From the NCBI RefSeq assembly GCF_947179515.1, contig NC_067490.1, positions 27,702,827-27,766,826 on the forward strand: a stretch of 64,000 bases of DNA, given 5' to 3'. The DNA is from Apodemus sylvaticus. Taxonomy: Eukaryota > Chordata > Mammalia > Rodentia > Muridae. The notes below the pieces were generated by a model. The model had not been told where the DNA came from. It worked only from the letters and a program-made list of their open reading frames with translations, and did no database searches. Of the stretch, positions 1-11,721 are shown piece after piece (the stretch's first letter is position 1; every line of letters starts with the position of its first letter). The position numbers and the translations under genes are program-made.

Positions 1-242
1 GTAGCTGGCAAGAAAGAGGTGGGGCTTAGAGGATTGTGGGAAGGGATGGAACCCATGCCCCACACACCCCACACACCCTCCACCCCCGTTGCTTTCCAGT
101 GTGTGAGCACTGCTGTGGAGCACCTACAACACTCTGTACAGTACTGGGGGAGGGCCCAACATGAGATCACAGATCACAGGACAAAAGTAACAAATACATT
201 AACTGCTTCAGCAGAAGGGCCCCGGAGATCCAAGGTCCTCCT

Positions 243-245
243 ACA

Positions 246-277
<32 letters not shown>
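243..277 (+). repeat. CA dinucleotide array
   Basis: About 35 bases of AC with a single T interruption near 252. Confidence 0.93.
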
Positions 278-429
278 GCACCCACAAGTGCCAGGTGAGC
301 TGCGGCCAATGAGCACCGAGGAAAGGGGCTGTTCCTGCAGCAGACCGTCGAGGGGGGGACTATCGGAGACCAGCCCACCCCAGAACTTCAGAGGAGCACA
401 ACACTACTCAAACTCTGTGTCCTAAAAGC

Positions 430-545
430 ACTCACGACAATCCCATCACTCAGGAGGCTGAGGCAGGAGAATCAGCTCAATGTCAGCTTTGATGAGTTTG
501 AATCCATCCTAGAACAATATGATACCCTGGTTCAAAAAGCAAAGT
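430..545 (+). mobile_element. Old B1-like (7SL-derived) SINE
   Basis: CACTCAGGAGGCTGAGGCAG, GAGTTTGAATCCATCCTAGA and ATACCCTGGTTCAAAAAGC suggest an early B1 or proto-B1 copy. Confidence 0.5.
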
Positions 546-839
546 AACTAAACTCAGTACCCAGGCCTAGGCCTACAGCCAGGTCTCTCCTGTCCACAGC
601 CCTAATGCGACTCTTGGTGGCCCTGGGGGAGAAGGGGAGGGACTATATTACAGGCTGTATGTCTGGTTCCACCCCTCCCTAAACTCATATACAGAGGCCC
701 CAAACCCCACTGTGAGGTGGCATTAGGTGCTGACAGCCTTAGGAAGCATCTGGGCTTAGATGAGGTCACTAGGACAGATGATGAGGTCAGAATCCACATA
801 CGAGAGGAACAAAGGGACTAAAGAGAGAGCACTGGCCTC

Positions 840-975
840 TCTCCCAGAGGACCAAGGGTCCATGTCCCACACCTACATGAGAGCTCATGTCTGTAACTCC
901 AGTCCCAGGCACACACATGGTGCCTAGACATACATGCGTGCAAACTGCCTATACACATAAGCTAACACGAACATT
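840..975 (+). mobile_element. B3-type SINE fragment
   Basis: GAGCTCATGTCTGTAACTCC, CAGTCCCAGGCACACACATG and CATACATGCGTGCAAACTGC match the 3' half of a B3-like SINE in plus orientation. Confidence 0.6.
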
Positions 976-1151
976 TTTTAAAGAAGAGGAACCGGAAGGA
1001 AGCCCTTGCCTGACAGCGTCCACCAGCATCTTGATCGTGGACTTTCTGGCTTCTGGACTACAAGAGGGAGAAAGCTCTGCTGCTCGTGCCTGCCCCCCAC
1101 CCCACCCCCACCCCCCATCTGCCGGCCTGCCATAGATCAACAGTGAAAGGG

Positions 1152-1258
1152 AAGCTGTAGAGCACACCGCTAAGCCCAGCACTGTGGAGTCAGAGGCAGG
1201 TGGATCTCTGTGAGTTCGAGGCTTGCCTAGTGCTTCATAGAGGAACCCTGTCTCAAGA
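1152..1258 (+). mobile_element. B1-type SINE, diverged
   Basis: TAAGCCCAGCACTGTGGAGT, CAGAGGCAGGTGGATCTCTG and GGAACCCTGTCTCAAGAG in plus-strand B1 order, followed by a purine run at 1267-1316. Confidence 0.7.
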
Positions 1259-1266
1259 GAGAGGGC

Positions 1267-1316
1267 GAAGGGAGGGAGGGAGGGAGAAGGAGGGAGAGAG
1301 AGAAGAGGAAGAGAAA
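1267..1316 (+). repeat. GGGA/GAGA purine run
   Basis: About 50 purines in a row (GAAGGGAGGGAGGGAGGG then GAGAGAGA), following a B1. Confidence 0.88.
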
Positions 1317-1324
1317 CAGTGGAG

Positions 1325-1432
1325 GAGCTGGGCACCTTTAATGGCTGCACTCAGGAGGCAGAGGCTGTGAGTTCCAGGCTAGCCTGGTCTACCTGGTGAG
1401 CTCCTGGACAACCAGGACTACATAGAGAGAAA
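1325..1432 (+). mobile_element. B1-type SINE, diverged
   Basis: GAGCTGGGCACCTTTAATGG, CTCAGGAGGCAGAGGCTGTG and CTAGCCTGGTCTACCTGGTG follow the B1 layout. Confidence 0.7.
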
Positions 1433-2816
1433 TGATGGAGAGGGGTAGTGTGGCTGAGCCCTACTGCTCAGTCAGAGATCCTTCCTCTGGAGGAAAAGGA
1501 CACCTTTCCTTGAACACAAAGACTTCACATCCAGCCAGGGAGGGGGGCAGGGTGGGGGGGTTCTCCTTTCCTAGGGTCACAGGATGCTCAGAGTTCAGGG
1601 ATCCCTGTCATTAGTCTGGGCCTTAAACCAGTGAGAAAGAAGATGGAGGTTCAGAAAGGCCAGTAATTGCCTCAGGCTCCTGCATTTATCTTCCCTATAA
1701 GAAGAGAAACAAAGTACTCTCTGCTGGGCCCCTGGGGCCTGAGGCAGGCCTGGGCCCTCCCATTCCTCCCACAGCTCTGACCCCGTGGAGAACTGAGGTG
1801 CCATGGGCTGTCTGCCTCCTGAGAAAGGCTGAGAGACAAGAGAAGCCTCCTGCATCCTCACCAAGCCGTGAGCCTCTTCCATCCCTCTCTTCCTAGGGCG
1901 AGCATCAGGCTGAGTCCTCCAATCCACCATCACTATGCTTGCCTGTCCTTGGAGATGCCAACCCTCAGAAACCAGGGTGGAGGAGGCCGGTGAAGGACCT
2001 GGCCTGCTCCCAACCCAAATTATAGAATCCCTTCTGACCCACTTTGGGGCTCTCACAAACCCACGCCTCCTCACAACACAGGCACAGATTGTCCCTACAC
2101 TCACGCTGCCTTAGAGGTTGGGAGCCGGAGGGAACAGTGATCTAGGAACCCCTTTGCCGCTTTTCCGTGTTACTGGCCTATTGGCGGGCACAAAGACATC
2201 GACGGGACTTGCACACGGTCAGCGGATAGCAGCCCCGACCCCCTCCAGGATCACCATGAAGCCTGAGATACGCACACCCAGATCCGTAGCGGATGAGGGA
2301 GCTAATGAAGCCATTCGCTGGACCATCCTCGACATAAAGAATGAGGAAGGTGGTGGCCAGCTCCAAAGACAACAGCATTCTATCCGATGCTTTCCTCCTG
2401 AAGGACTGGGCCTGCAGGGATGCCCTCCTTCCTGAGATAAGCTTCCTCAGGGCACACGCACGTCAGCTTCCCAATCTGAAGCTCAGGCTCAAAGAGCGAA
2501 TGTGCCATGATTGACATCCTGTGGGAAGGCCCTGAGCCCAGGCCAAGCTGTCCTAGAACTCTCCACTCTCGTCCCTCTTTGGATATTACTAGGCCAGGGT
2601 GGGGACGAGGCTGCTGAAGACACTGGGTCTTTGTCTCCTTCCAAGGAGATGCTGCCCCTTCCTGAGAGATAGCCTTGGAAGCCGATAGGACGCTCGCCCT
2701 GGGGACACTCGGTTCTTTGTGGTTGACGCTTCCTCCCCGATTCAGGAGAGATGAGGGACGTCAGATATCCTGAAGACAAAGCCGGATTACATGACCTGGA
2801 TTCAAATCCGAGCTCT

Positions 2817-2965
2817 GGGGCTGGAGGCATTTCTTAGTGGGTAGGGTGCTCTGCCTGGTGTGCACAGAAACCTGAGTTCAATTCTCAGTGCCGGAGAAAC
2901 CAGGCACAGCGCTGCCTGCATGCTTGTAAGCCCTCACCTGGGACCCGGGAGCCTGCCTCAGAGAA
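2817..2965 (+). mobile_element. B4/ID-type SINE
   Basis: CTTAGTGGGTAGGGTGCTCT and CCTGAGTTCAATTCTCAGTG resemble tRNA-derived A and B boxes, followed by GCATGCTTGTAAGCCCTCAC. The sequence is decayed. Confidence 0.55.
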
Positions 2966-4712
2966 CCAAAACAACAATGAAATGCCAGCCCCGGCTCTTC
3001 CCAGTTGTGGATCCCTCAAACTGCCCAATGTCCCCTGTGTCTTTGACCATACAAGGCCAGATGATCAAGGGACAGCTCTCTCACGGGTTGTGGCGAGGCG
3101 CAAGAGGCAATGCATGTTGGGAAGGCTCGCTGCCATCCCCGACTCAGCATGGATTGGCAGTACGCCTCTGGGTGCCAGTACTGTGCTCACCAACTCACAA
3201 ATATAATTAAAATTTAATGGAAGTGGATTGCAAAGCGAAGAGCCAAGGAGAGAGAGAGAGAGAACAGTCAGTTCTTCCCAGCCAAGCTCTCTGGAGTCGA
3301 CCCTAGAGATGAGGTGTAATGGCTTTCTCTTCTCAAGTGCCCCTAACCACGAGGCCCTGCGTGCTGTGTTCCAAGACCCATGCACAAGTCTGACCCAGCA
3401 CGGCAGGAGTGAATCCAGATATGAGAACCCTAAAGAGCAGGACTCTTAAAAAAGCCTAAGACTGCCCCCGGGGAAGAGAACTTGGGAACCATGGAGCCAG
3501 CCTCGGGCTACAACCTCGCTACTCCATCATGAATCCGCTACTCCATCATGAATCCGTTCCTCCCTGGGAGAAGAGGAGCTGGTGTTAGAAAAGCCTGGTG
3601 CCCACTGGAGGGGAGGATTACTCTGTTGGCAAAGCCTGCCTCTGATAATTCTGGAGCTTACAGAGAGAATGCTAAGCAGAAGGCCCTTCTCACCCACTGA
3701 GCCAATCCTGTGTCCAAGCAACACCTCAGAGCCTCTCCCACTGGCTGACTCCTCTGACGGGGTCTCCTCCATCTTCCCTGCTCCTCTGTCCACTGTTGGT
3801 GCCACAGCCCCTCATCCATGTCCCTGATGCCCTGGATCCTGTTCCCTGAGCACGGCTCACCCTCTTGGTTGTCCCTCTCTCATCCAGCCAGACAGGTGGC
3901 CCTGCGCCATCTGTGATCACTTAGGAACCAGAGTCAAACTCAACCTGGCAGTCCCTTAGGGACTCCTCAAAAAAAAATTTTTTTTTTCCTTTTTTCTCTC
4001 TCTTTTATATTCCTCAGGAGAGCTGGCCGGACGGGGATGGATATAGATCTGTGCTACAATGTCTAACCGGAGGCTCCAGCTCTTAGGGTGGGGCGGGAAG
4101 TGTGTGCAGCACGGGCGGGGTCCCGGGGCACCGGGGCACAGTCTGTGCACCACACGGTTCCAAGAGGTACTGTTCTCACTGTTGTGGTTACGCAAGGTGG
4201 TGGCTCTGAGCTAGCGGCCTGCTTTCCACCTTTAGGGAGAAGCTGCTGACAGACTCCCCAAGGCCGAGCCCTCCTGTCTTGCCTTCCTCACCCCACTTCT
4301 CTGCCAGACCCCATCCTCCTGCAGTCAGGGCTCCCCCAAAATTGGGCTTTTGAGAAAATCTGAGTTTTCAAAGCACAACCCCCTCCCCCCCCCTCCGGCC
4401 ACCGTGTTCTCTGTGAATCCTGCAGGGGCTGGTCCTATGGTTTTAATGCCGGTGCCTTTCTTCTGATGGGGGTGGCAGTGGCGGCGGGCGGGCACTGATA
4501 CAGGGAGACAGGTGGGCAGCCCTACGCCAGTCAAGCATTTATTAGCACCCACTGTGCTGGCTGCTGGGTGGATGAGGAGAAGGACCTTTGATTTTTAAAC
4601 CCTCACTGTTCTGATGAAGCCGTACTTTCCCTCTCTGACCTTCACTAAGTCCCAGGCAGATCAAGCAGCAGCCGGGGAGTCAGAGGGAGGCCGGGAGCGG
4701 TGACACATGGAT

Positions 4713-4726
4713 TCCTTCCGGAAGGA
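4713..4726. promoter_or_regulatory. 14-bp perfect palindrome made of two ETS motifs, Spock2 intron 1
   Basis: TCCTTCCGGAAGGA is its own reverse complement and contains the ETS core CCGGAAG on both strands. It lies about 1.9 kb inside intron 1 in repeat-free DNA. About 40 bases further on is CGGACAGCGG (4761-4770), like the right half of a REST/NRSF site, and at 4851-4860 is CCACTAGGTG, like a CTCF core. Motif matches alone do not show binding. Confidence 0.35.
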
Positions 4727-6039
4727 TCAGTTTGCTGCTGCCCCCTCATTTGCTGGACTGCGGACAGCGGCAGGAGACTGCGCTAATCTGGGCTGGGCCT
4801 GCAGGTGCCTGGGGAAGGCCTTTGGTAGGGCAAAGATGGAGAACAAGGGCCCACTAGGTGGTCCGGGGGCCTGGATGCCCGGGTTGCTCCTTTCCTTCAC
4901 TAATGAAAATGTCACTTTGACTTTGAAAACAAAAACATCGGAACCTCTGCCTCTTCCCATGGCGTGTCTGGGTGCCTTATGTATGCTTTAAAAAAAAAAA
5001 ATGTCTAAACAGATAACCCCAGCCGGTTTCAAGGCGGAAAAACTGACAGTATGCATTCACGCGTTTCCCCAGCCCCCTGGGTCACTGACTGGGTCTCTCG
5101 GTAACAACCTGCAGCTGCCCTATCAGCGGTGCACCTTACGATTTTAAAACAAGCTCTCTCTTTATTCTGTTTCAGAATATAAAAGTGTTGAATAGAAAAA
5201 CATCTTTAAAAAAAAACACAAACTTGTGGATGCTCGAAGTAAGAACAGTCATGGTATGGCTTGGATTAGGTGGGTCAAAAACCAAGGGAGTCTGGGGTGC
5301 AAGAAAAATAGGAACCCAGCATAGAGAGGAGGCTTTCCGAGGTCAGGGCGTCAACTAGCGCCAGATCGAGGGGCGCTCTACATCTCAGGGCTCACCCCCA
5401 CCCCATCGCTTTCTGAGGTGCCCGGGGAGCAGCCACGCCCTCCCCTCCTCACCCCTGCCCACGCCACCATCTGCGAGGCGGCTGTGGCTGCCCTGCAGGA
5501 GGGAGCGCGCCTCCTATGCCCTCCCTGCTCTACAGGTGCGGGTAAACAGAGCTGCGGCGCCGGCCGCTCCACAGCCTCCTCCCCGCCCCCACCGCAAAGC
5601 TTTGCCCAAGGTTAAAGTCCTCCAGGGACCCCAACCCAACTCCTGGGGGCTCTGGCTTCTGCTTCCGCCGAGCTTGGTCCAGGAAAACTAGCCTACCTAG
5701 CCTGGCTCTGGTGACCACCTTGAGAGAGAGCCTCGGGCATTTTCACTGTGTCCCCCCCCCCTCGCGTCCCATTATGGACACGCCTTCCACCATCCCTTAA
5801 GAAATTGGGGGAACCCTTCCCCAAACTCAAAGCCCTGGCCACCGCTCAGTCCTTGAGCCTTCTGTCCCCTTCTTCCGAAGCCCAAGGTGGGGACGGAGGA
5901 TACCCTTGTGGCCGCTACCTTCCCTGCTGGCCCCACCCAGATCTGCTCCCTCTGCCAAGACCGGTGTGTACAGTCTGTAGCATTCACCCGGCAGGGGCCT
6001 AGCTCGGGGACCGATGGCAAGGAGGTGGGGGTAGGGGGA

Positions 6040-6600
6040 CAGGCGGGGCCCAGCAGCAGCAGCCAGGACCTGGGTCCCCACATCCCGCACCCCTGCTCCG
6101 CGCCACGCCACCGGGCAGACCCCGTCGCGAGCGTGCGCCCCTAGAGCGTGTTCTCGTCTAGGACACCCCGGGAGGCCGCGGCACTGAAGGTCCCCAAAGC
6201 CGGGGGCCACGGGGACACTCGAGGCTGGGACTCTCGGTGTTGTTTACTCTTGGCGCAGTTAGCCCGGCAGGCCGAGAGGCTCCGGCTCCGACACGCGGCG
6301 TTGGCTCCCAGCGCGCGCGGGGTCTCCGCTCCCGGCCTCCCCACCCCGCAACCCGCAGCCCGCAACCCGCGCCCGGCCCCCCGCGCCCCGCCGCTCACGT
6401 CTCGGAAGCGGTTCCAGTGCTTAATCTTGCCGCTGTACTGAGAGATGGACGACAGCCATTGCTCGTCCTCCATGAAATTGCCGGGGGTCTCGCCCTCCTT
6501 GAGCCCCTTGGCGTCGCCTTCAGCCAAGGCGGCCACGGCGAGGAGCAGCAGCGGCAGAGCCAGCCGCCCGGTGCCCGGAGCGCGCATCGTGGTCTGGCCT
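6040..6600. promoter_or_regulatory. CpG island over Spock2 exon 1
   Basis: CG dinucleotides and GC content rise sharply here, densest at 6270-6410 and 6480-6590, and drop just upstream of the start codon near 6600. A weaker CpG-rich shoulder lies at 5340-5590. The island covers the first coding exon and the start of intron 1 rather than upstream DNA, which is common for vertebrate CpG-island promoters. I judged this by eye; no observed/expected ratio was computed. Confidence 0.8.
6399..6587 (-). CDS. Spock2: Spock2 (testican-2) first coding exon: signal peptide and N-terminal testican segment
   Basis: Reading the minus strand from the ATG at 6587-6585 gives 63 codons ending in ...KHWNRFRD, directly before a GTGAGC donor (GT at 6398-6397). 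I recognise this as the N terminus of testican-2, a secreted Ca-binding heparan/chondroitin sulfate proteoglycan of the SPARC/SPOCK family, enriched in brain extracellular matrix. Residues 1 to about 22 form a signal peptide: basic MRAPGTGR, a hydrophobic L/A core, and a likely cleavage after ALA. Then comes the acidic, testican-specific stretch with EDEQWLSSISQYSGKIKHWN. The start has a reasonable context (CCACGATGC) and is the only ATG giving a signal peptide. The Kazal-like, EF-hand and thyroglobulin domains lie in later exons below coordinate 1, outside the window. Codon boundaries end in phase 0. The open frame continues past the donor, but that part is intron. Family role is established knowledge; the exon and donor are seen directly. 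Confidence 0.96.
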
Positions 6601-6888
6601 TGGACCTGGGGAGGGGGATCTGGACTTCAGCAGGATTTGATGTCCTTCCCTCCACCGCGCGGTTGGCGAAGCACTGCGGTCCTCCTCAGCCCTCCTCCTG
6701 CTGTCTGATTCCAGTGACTGACGGAGGGTGGGTCGTGGCTGAAATGTGACCTGGTTAGCAGATGCACTTGTCTGAAAAAGCCCAGCGCTGGACGCGGAGA
6801 GAGAGAGAGAATCAGAGAGGCTGCGCCAGCGGGGGCTGTGTCTGTAACTGTAGCATCAGCATCACGTTTGACATCATCATACCTGGTT
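6588..6888 (-). promoter_or_regulatory. Spock2: Probable Spock2 5' UTR and proximal promoter
   Basis: This is the sequence immediately upstream of the Spock2 ATG on the minus strand. It is repeat-free, moderately GC-rich, and has no TATA box at a sensible distance. On the minus strand a pyrimidine run followed by CCCCAG ends about 20 bases before the ATG and could be a splice acceptor. The 5' UTR may therefore be split, so the transcription start cannot be fixed from sequence. A short GA run lies near 6798-6811 and an A22 tract begins at 6889. Confidence 0.45.
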
Positions 6889-6910
6889 AAAAAAAAAAAA
6901 AAAAAAAAAA
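6889..6910 (+). repeat. A22 tract upstream of Spock2
   Basis: 22 adenines (T22 on the gene's strand) about 300 bases upstream of the Spock2 ATG, followed by a GGAGGGGG block. Confidence 0.93.
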
Positions 6911-8329
6911 GGAGGGGGTAGATTTCAAAGCAGAGCACCGGATCAGAGCAGCCAAGCCAGCCAAACCGCAGCGCAGGGCTGCGCAAGTCAGTCCAGCTCT
7001 CAAGGAGTTGCAAGGCAGGGAAGCAGAACCCTGAGATGTCCCTGCTGTCCATCCAAGGGTGGACAGCAAAGGGCTCCGGGGTCTTTCATAGGGCTGGAAA
7101 ATGGACGAAAACTCTCGGGTTACCACGCTAGTCGGGCTCGGGTGTCTAAAAGGGAATCTGGCCACAGACAGTTTCTTCTCCCCTCGCCTCCCACCCCCTC
7201 CCAAACCCCCAGTGGCCTGTGCCACAGCTCTGACAGCTGGCTCCCTGCGAGTTATGGCGCTCTGGTAATGGGTGGCTTCCTTAAGACAAAGGCGGTCTAA
7301 CAACTGGCTGCCTCTGAACTATTGCTCCCCAGGCCCACCACTCTTTTTAGACGCATGGCCCGAACCCTGAATGGCTGGCTGGTAAAACATGGCCAGATGT
7401 CCTCCTCCTCCCCAAGCAGATGTTTAGGGGCTGCCACCCTTTTGTTAGCTTTTCCTAGGACAACCCTAAAGGACATATGCGTGTCTAGCCATCTCATCTG
7501 CCTTGAGTCTGCAAATCCAAACAGGCCTATCCATTTGCTTGTGACTTTGACTTCATGTTGTGTTTGATGATGCACTGGGGAAGGAGACAAGGCGGGAGGG
7601 AGGAGGCTGGTTCTGTTGGGGATTGTTTGGATTTTTTGTTAAAATGTGACCCTAGTCATTGCCTATAGACCTGGGCTGCCTTGCCAGCTGGGAAGGCTGG
7701 CAGCTGGGCACAAACCCAGGATCAGAACAGAAATGGGATCTACATTACAAATAAACTGACGACTACAACAGGGCAAAACATATCAAACTTTTGGGCCCCA
7801 AGCCCTAGATTGTGTTTTTATAAAAGACTTGGCTGCTGTGATGTTAAAAAAAAATTAAATAAAATAAAGGCAATGAACAAACATGATCTTAATCAGTAGG
7901 AAAAAACACAGGTTGTGAGGGTTACAGTCATCCGGGGCCTGGCATGCCTCCTGAGTGTCGTGTGCCTCAGTGGCCTGGGCTGGGTGGAGACTCTTGGGAA
8001 AACACAAAACAAAGTTCCCCTTGGTTTTTCTCGGATTTCCTGTGCTGCTGCAAGCTCCAGATACTGATATCTGCATTGCAATGGATGCAGAGTCCTCCCA
8101 GGAGGTACCAGTGGAGCTCAGCTTGTCCTAGGACTGGAGGGGACTGGGAGGACCCCGATTTCCATACAGAATGGAATGCTACCATCCATGTCATGCCATG
8201 GCTATGAAACTTGAGCAGAATTATCCCAGGCATTTCAAAAACAAAAACAGTTTGTTCCTCGGTGATAGAGGTGATAATCCACTGTTCTCAAGAGTTACCA
8301 AATCTTTGTCATCTTTCCCACATCTTTTT

Positions 8330-8511
8330 CTTTTTACGATTTATTGTATGTATGTGTGTATGTACACTGCCGCTATTTTCAGACCCACCAGAAGAGAGCA
8401 TCGGATACCATTACAGGTGGTTGTGAGCCACCATGTGATTGCTGGGAATTGACCTCAGGACCTCTGGAAGAAAAGCCAGTGCTCTTAACCGCTGAGCTAT
8501 CTCTCCAGCCT
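8330..8511 (-). mobile_element. B2/B3 SINE
   Basis: Reverse-complement B2-type blocks: ACGATTTATTGTATG, CACCAGAAGAGAGCATCGGA, GAGCCACCATGTGATTGCTG and CTGAGCTATCTCTCCAGCC. Confidence 0.87.
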
Positions 8512-9135
8512 TGCCTTCCTAATCCCAATCTTTTCAGTTCAGTCTCCTGTAGCCCAGGCTGGCTTCCAGCTTGGTATGTAGCCTGAGGGTGACCTTCCAA
8601 TTTAGCCTCCTGTTTCCAGCTCTCAGGTGCATCAAACCCAGGCCTTCATCCAGGGAGGTGAACACTCCAGCGACAGAGCCACATGCCCCTCAATCCCGGT
8701 CAGAGCTATCCACAAACAGCCCTTACCAGATAGCTTAGAAGCACAAAGGGCTCTGGTGATCTAGCTGCCAGAGCTGCTTATCTAGAGTGTGGAAACTAAC
8801 CCAGAGCCACCCCGGTCAGGAACTGCAGCTGCCTTCAGACCCACGAAGGTCGGAACACTTTCCACACAGGGGCAGCTCATGCGAGGGGACCTGCTTTCTG
8901 TAACACCACAACCACAACCCGAGACACTCAGCTAGAGCTGAGGGAGAAGCTAGTTAGGAGGAAGAGTCTGAAGATGGCCAGTCTAAGAATCATGCAAAAT
9001 AACTCTGAACATGGTTTATAAAGAGAAAGGCTTTTTCTCTAGAGTATTTCTGGCAGGTCAACCTTTCCATACCACAGGCCCCAAATAGGAGATACTGCTG
9101 AAAAAAAAAATATATGCATACATACATACACATAA

Positions 9136-9279
9136 GTTTTTCGAGACAGGGTTTCTCTGTATAGCCCTGATTGTCCTGGAACTCACTCTGTAGACCAGGC
9201 TGGCCTCAAACTCAGAAATCCACCTGTCTCTGCCTCCCAAGTGCTGGGATTAAAGGCGTGCGCCCACTGCCCAGCTTAA
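9136..9279 (-). mobile_element. B1 SINE
   Basis: Reverse-complement B1: TCGAGACAGGGTTTCTCTGT, GTAGACCAGGCTGGCCTCAA, CTCCCAAGTGCTGGGATTAA and GGCGTGCGCCCACTGCCC. Confidence 0.93.
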
Positions 9280-9495
9280 AGATATTTGTTAAATAGTGTA
9301 TATGTGTATGACTTTTACCTTTTTTTATGTTGCATTTAATGTTTATCAATACAAAATGGAGAGCCTTCACTTTCTAATAAAAACGCTCATCATTCTCATT
9401 TCTAGATGTTCTAAGTTCAAAAAGATGATTGCATAAAAATACTCACTTCAAAATTCTTCACGCCAATCCTCTCTAGAAACCAATGCGTGCTCCTT

Positions 9496-9995
9496 TGTGA
9501 TGTTTGCTCTTGGTTGTCAACCCGGCTGTGCTTGAATTAACTAAAACTCCAGCGGCTGCCTACACCTGAGAGTGGTTTGTTTTTTCCTTAATTAAATCAT
9601 TTGAAGTGGCGAGACCCACGTTTTATCTGGATCTTCTGAGATGGGAAGACACAACTCTAACCTGGCCCACGCCCTCCGGGCGGCCTCTGTAAGGGACATG
9701 GAAGGAGGAAGCTCTTGCCTTTCGCCTGCCTGCCCTCGCTGGCTCTCACTGACCAATCCATTCCTTCGCTGGCATTACAGCCGACTTCTTTGGGATCCTG
9801 GTGTGTACTGAAGACCAGCGGAGGACACCCTGCCTCATGGACTGTACTGGACTCTTGGGTTTTTCACAGTACACAGCTACTGTTGGCTATATCTGGAAGC
9901 CTGGAAGTCATTCTAACAAATCCCATATAGTGTCTACATAAGTATATGTATTCATTCTCTAAGTTCTGCTCCTCTAGACAACCCCAACTAAGACA
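9496..9995 (+). mobile_element. LTR-like dispersed element, copy 1 (family not named)
   Basis: It begins TGTGATGTTTGCTCTTGG and ends AACTAAGACA, exactly 500 bp. Internal blocks include TTAATTAAATCATTTGAAGT, GGAGGAAGCTCTTGCC and CTGAAGACCAGCGGAGGACA. It is homologous to the element at 39859 and to a repeat I know as common in murids, but I cannot name the family with certainty. TG...CA ends suggest an LTR. Confidence 0.65.
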
Positions 9996-10351
9996 CTATT
10001 AGTCACTCGCCAGCTTGTTAAATGTAAAACTATCAGCAGCTGGTTCCTGGGTGGTGGGTGGTGTGCATCTGTGGTCCCAGGAGCTGGAAGGGCTGAAATG
10101 GTCATGTCCACACAGGCGCAGTAAGACCTGCCTCTGGGAAACACGGCAAGAGCCCGCCTCAAACAAACGTCTATAGAGGACCACTACGCAGACACGGAAA
10201 GTAACGTAGATCTCTGTCTATTGCATGTAATGTGAGTGGATGGGGAGAGCTCGTCTGGTTTGAGCTCTGGGCTGGGATGGAGGTTGGTGGTAGAGCGCGG
10301 GCGCGTGTATCCCGTGATCCGCAGCTGCACACCCTTCCGAGCTGACCCTTG

Positions 10352-10659
10352 TGTCCGTTAGCTTCGTGCCGCTGTGACAAACACCTGGAGGACCTCTAAG
10401 ATGTTTCTTGTGCCCGCTGCTATTGGAGGGTCCCTGGTGCTTCGGCGGGCTGGCAGCAGAGCTCACTGCAGTAAGAGGGGCAGAGGAGCCTGCCACCTCA
10501 GAGGAGCCTGGCAAGCAGAGGGAGCAGAGCCTGGGCATCCCACTGTCCCCAGATGCCCTTAGCTCCTTCAAGAAGGACCCACTTCCCAAGGTCCCACTCC
10601 CTCCTAACAATGCCACTGGTTAGTGACAGCCTCTCCAGAGGAGCAGCGTCCAAACCACA
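10352..10659 (-). mobile_element. Decayed MaLR-type LTR
   Basis: The plus strand reads TGTCCGTTAGCTTCGTGCC... to ...CCAAACCACA, a degraded reverse complement of a TGTGGTTTG...CTAACGGACA MaLR LTR. It retains a CAAGAAGGACCCACTTCCC-type block. It is in sense orientation relative to the two genes. Confidence 0.6.
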
Positions 10660-11030
10660 GTGGTCTCATCTGCATGACACCACAGGGAGACAGGACAGCA
10701 TTATACAGTTTTTAACCTTCTGCTCCCGGGAGCTTTTTACACTAAAGCATTGCTCAGGATCCCCAAGGACTTGTGTGTGTGAGAAACATACACATTGGCA
10801 ACTAGTAGGCTTGAAAATAAAACTAAGAATTTAAAAATACACTTAAAAAAACCAACCTTGCCATTTCACATTAGGAAAACAATAGTGTATTATATGAGAA
10901 ACATAAATCCCTTACAATTAGGAGAAAGAGGGGGTATTGTTTTCCATTTTTACAAATCCCTTTAATGTCTGGTTCAAAGGAAGACAGGTAGCCTGTGAGC
11001 CTCTGCACCCAGCAGCTGTCTGTGAGGGCG

Positions 11031-11388
11031 GGCGGCCATAACAAAGTGCCACAGACCAAAGGCCTCTCTCTGTAGCCAGTTTATTTTCATGGTTCCTGAG
11101 GCGGAGAGTTCAAGATCAAAGCATTCGGGCTCAGTCTCTGCAGCGCCCACTGTCGGGACTTGTAGATCAGCACCTTCCGCGGGGTCTCACGGGCACTTCC
11201 TCTGGGGGATCCTAGTCCAGTCTCTTCAAGAGTGACTCCCAGTTTCCTCTTCATGACCCCAGGCCAGTGGGCTGTGGGTCCACCCTAATGGCCTCACATG
11301 TCACAGAACTGCCTCTTTAAAGGTCCTGTCTCCAAAACACAGGAACGTGGAGGGACTGGGGTCTGGGTGGGACACAGTTCCTAACAGC
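11031..11388 (-). mobile_element. MLT1-type MaLR LTR (ancient)
   Basis: The plus strand contains GGCCATAACAAAGTGCCACA, AGTTCAAGATCAAAG, CCACCCTAATGGCCTCA, CTCTTTAAAGGTCCTGTCTC and a terminal CAGTTCCTAACA. In this order they match the reverse complement of MLT1, an LTR family shared by all placental mammals, so this copy predates rodents. Confidence 0.8.
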
Positions 11389-11721
11389 AGGAGAAAAAGA
11401 AAACCGCTAGTACACATCTAGAAGCATTGAGAAAAAAAAAATGGGCTAGTTAACTTCTAAAAACACATGACGGCCTGAACCTCAATGTATCATAGCCTAG
11501 AAAGCACGAAAACATGCAAGTATCCACGGCATTTAACTCCCAGGGCGATGGCATCCTTGTGTCAATGGTCTCGTCGACAGCAAAAGGGCCAGGATACCTT
11601 AGTACTTCTATAAAATTAGTCTGGACTCACAAACCCCTCCGAGAAGGTTTTTAGGGTTCCTGGAGATCCAAAAAAACGATACTTTGTGACCAAAGGATTC
11701 AAGCATAAGATTTTAACCTTT

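Larger units (their letters stand above)
1..6398 (-). other. Spock2: Spock2 intron 1 (5' part, runs off the window)
   Basis: This begins at the GTGAGC donor of the first coding exon. No second Spock2 exon (continuing EVEDDYIKSW) was found, so the intron extends past coordinate 1. It holds a CA array, several decayed B1/B2-type SINEs up to about 3.0 kb, and then mostly repeat-poor, GC-rising sequence from 3.2 to 6.4 kb. The stretches 1435-2815 and 3215-6398 contain no gene or repeat that I can name. Candidate regulatory motifs sit at 4713-4860. Confidence 0.85.

Noticed and set aside
6141..6398. Continuation of the Spock2 reading frame past residue 63
   Set aside because: A consensus GTGAGC donor ends the exon at 6399 exactly where testican-2 continues with EVEDDY in its next exon; the rest is GC-rich intron.
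6237..6749. A 170-codon open frame on the plus strand over the CpG island
   Set aside because: It is a shadow of the GC-rich Spock2 exon on the opposite strand with no recognisable protein features.
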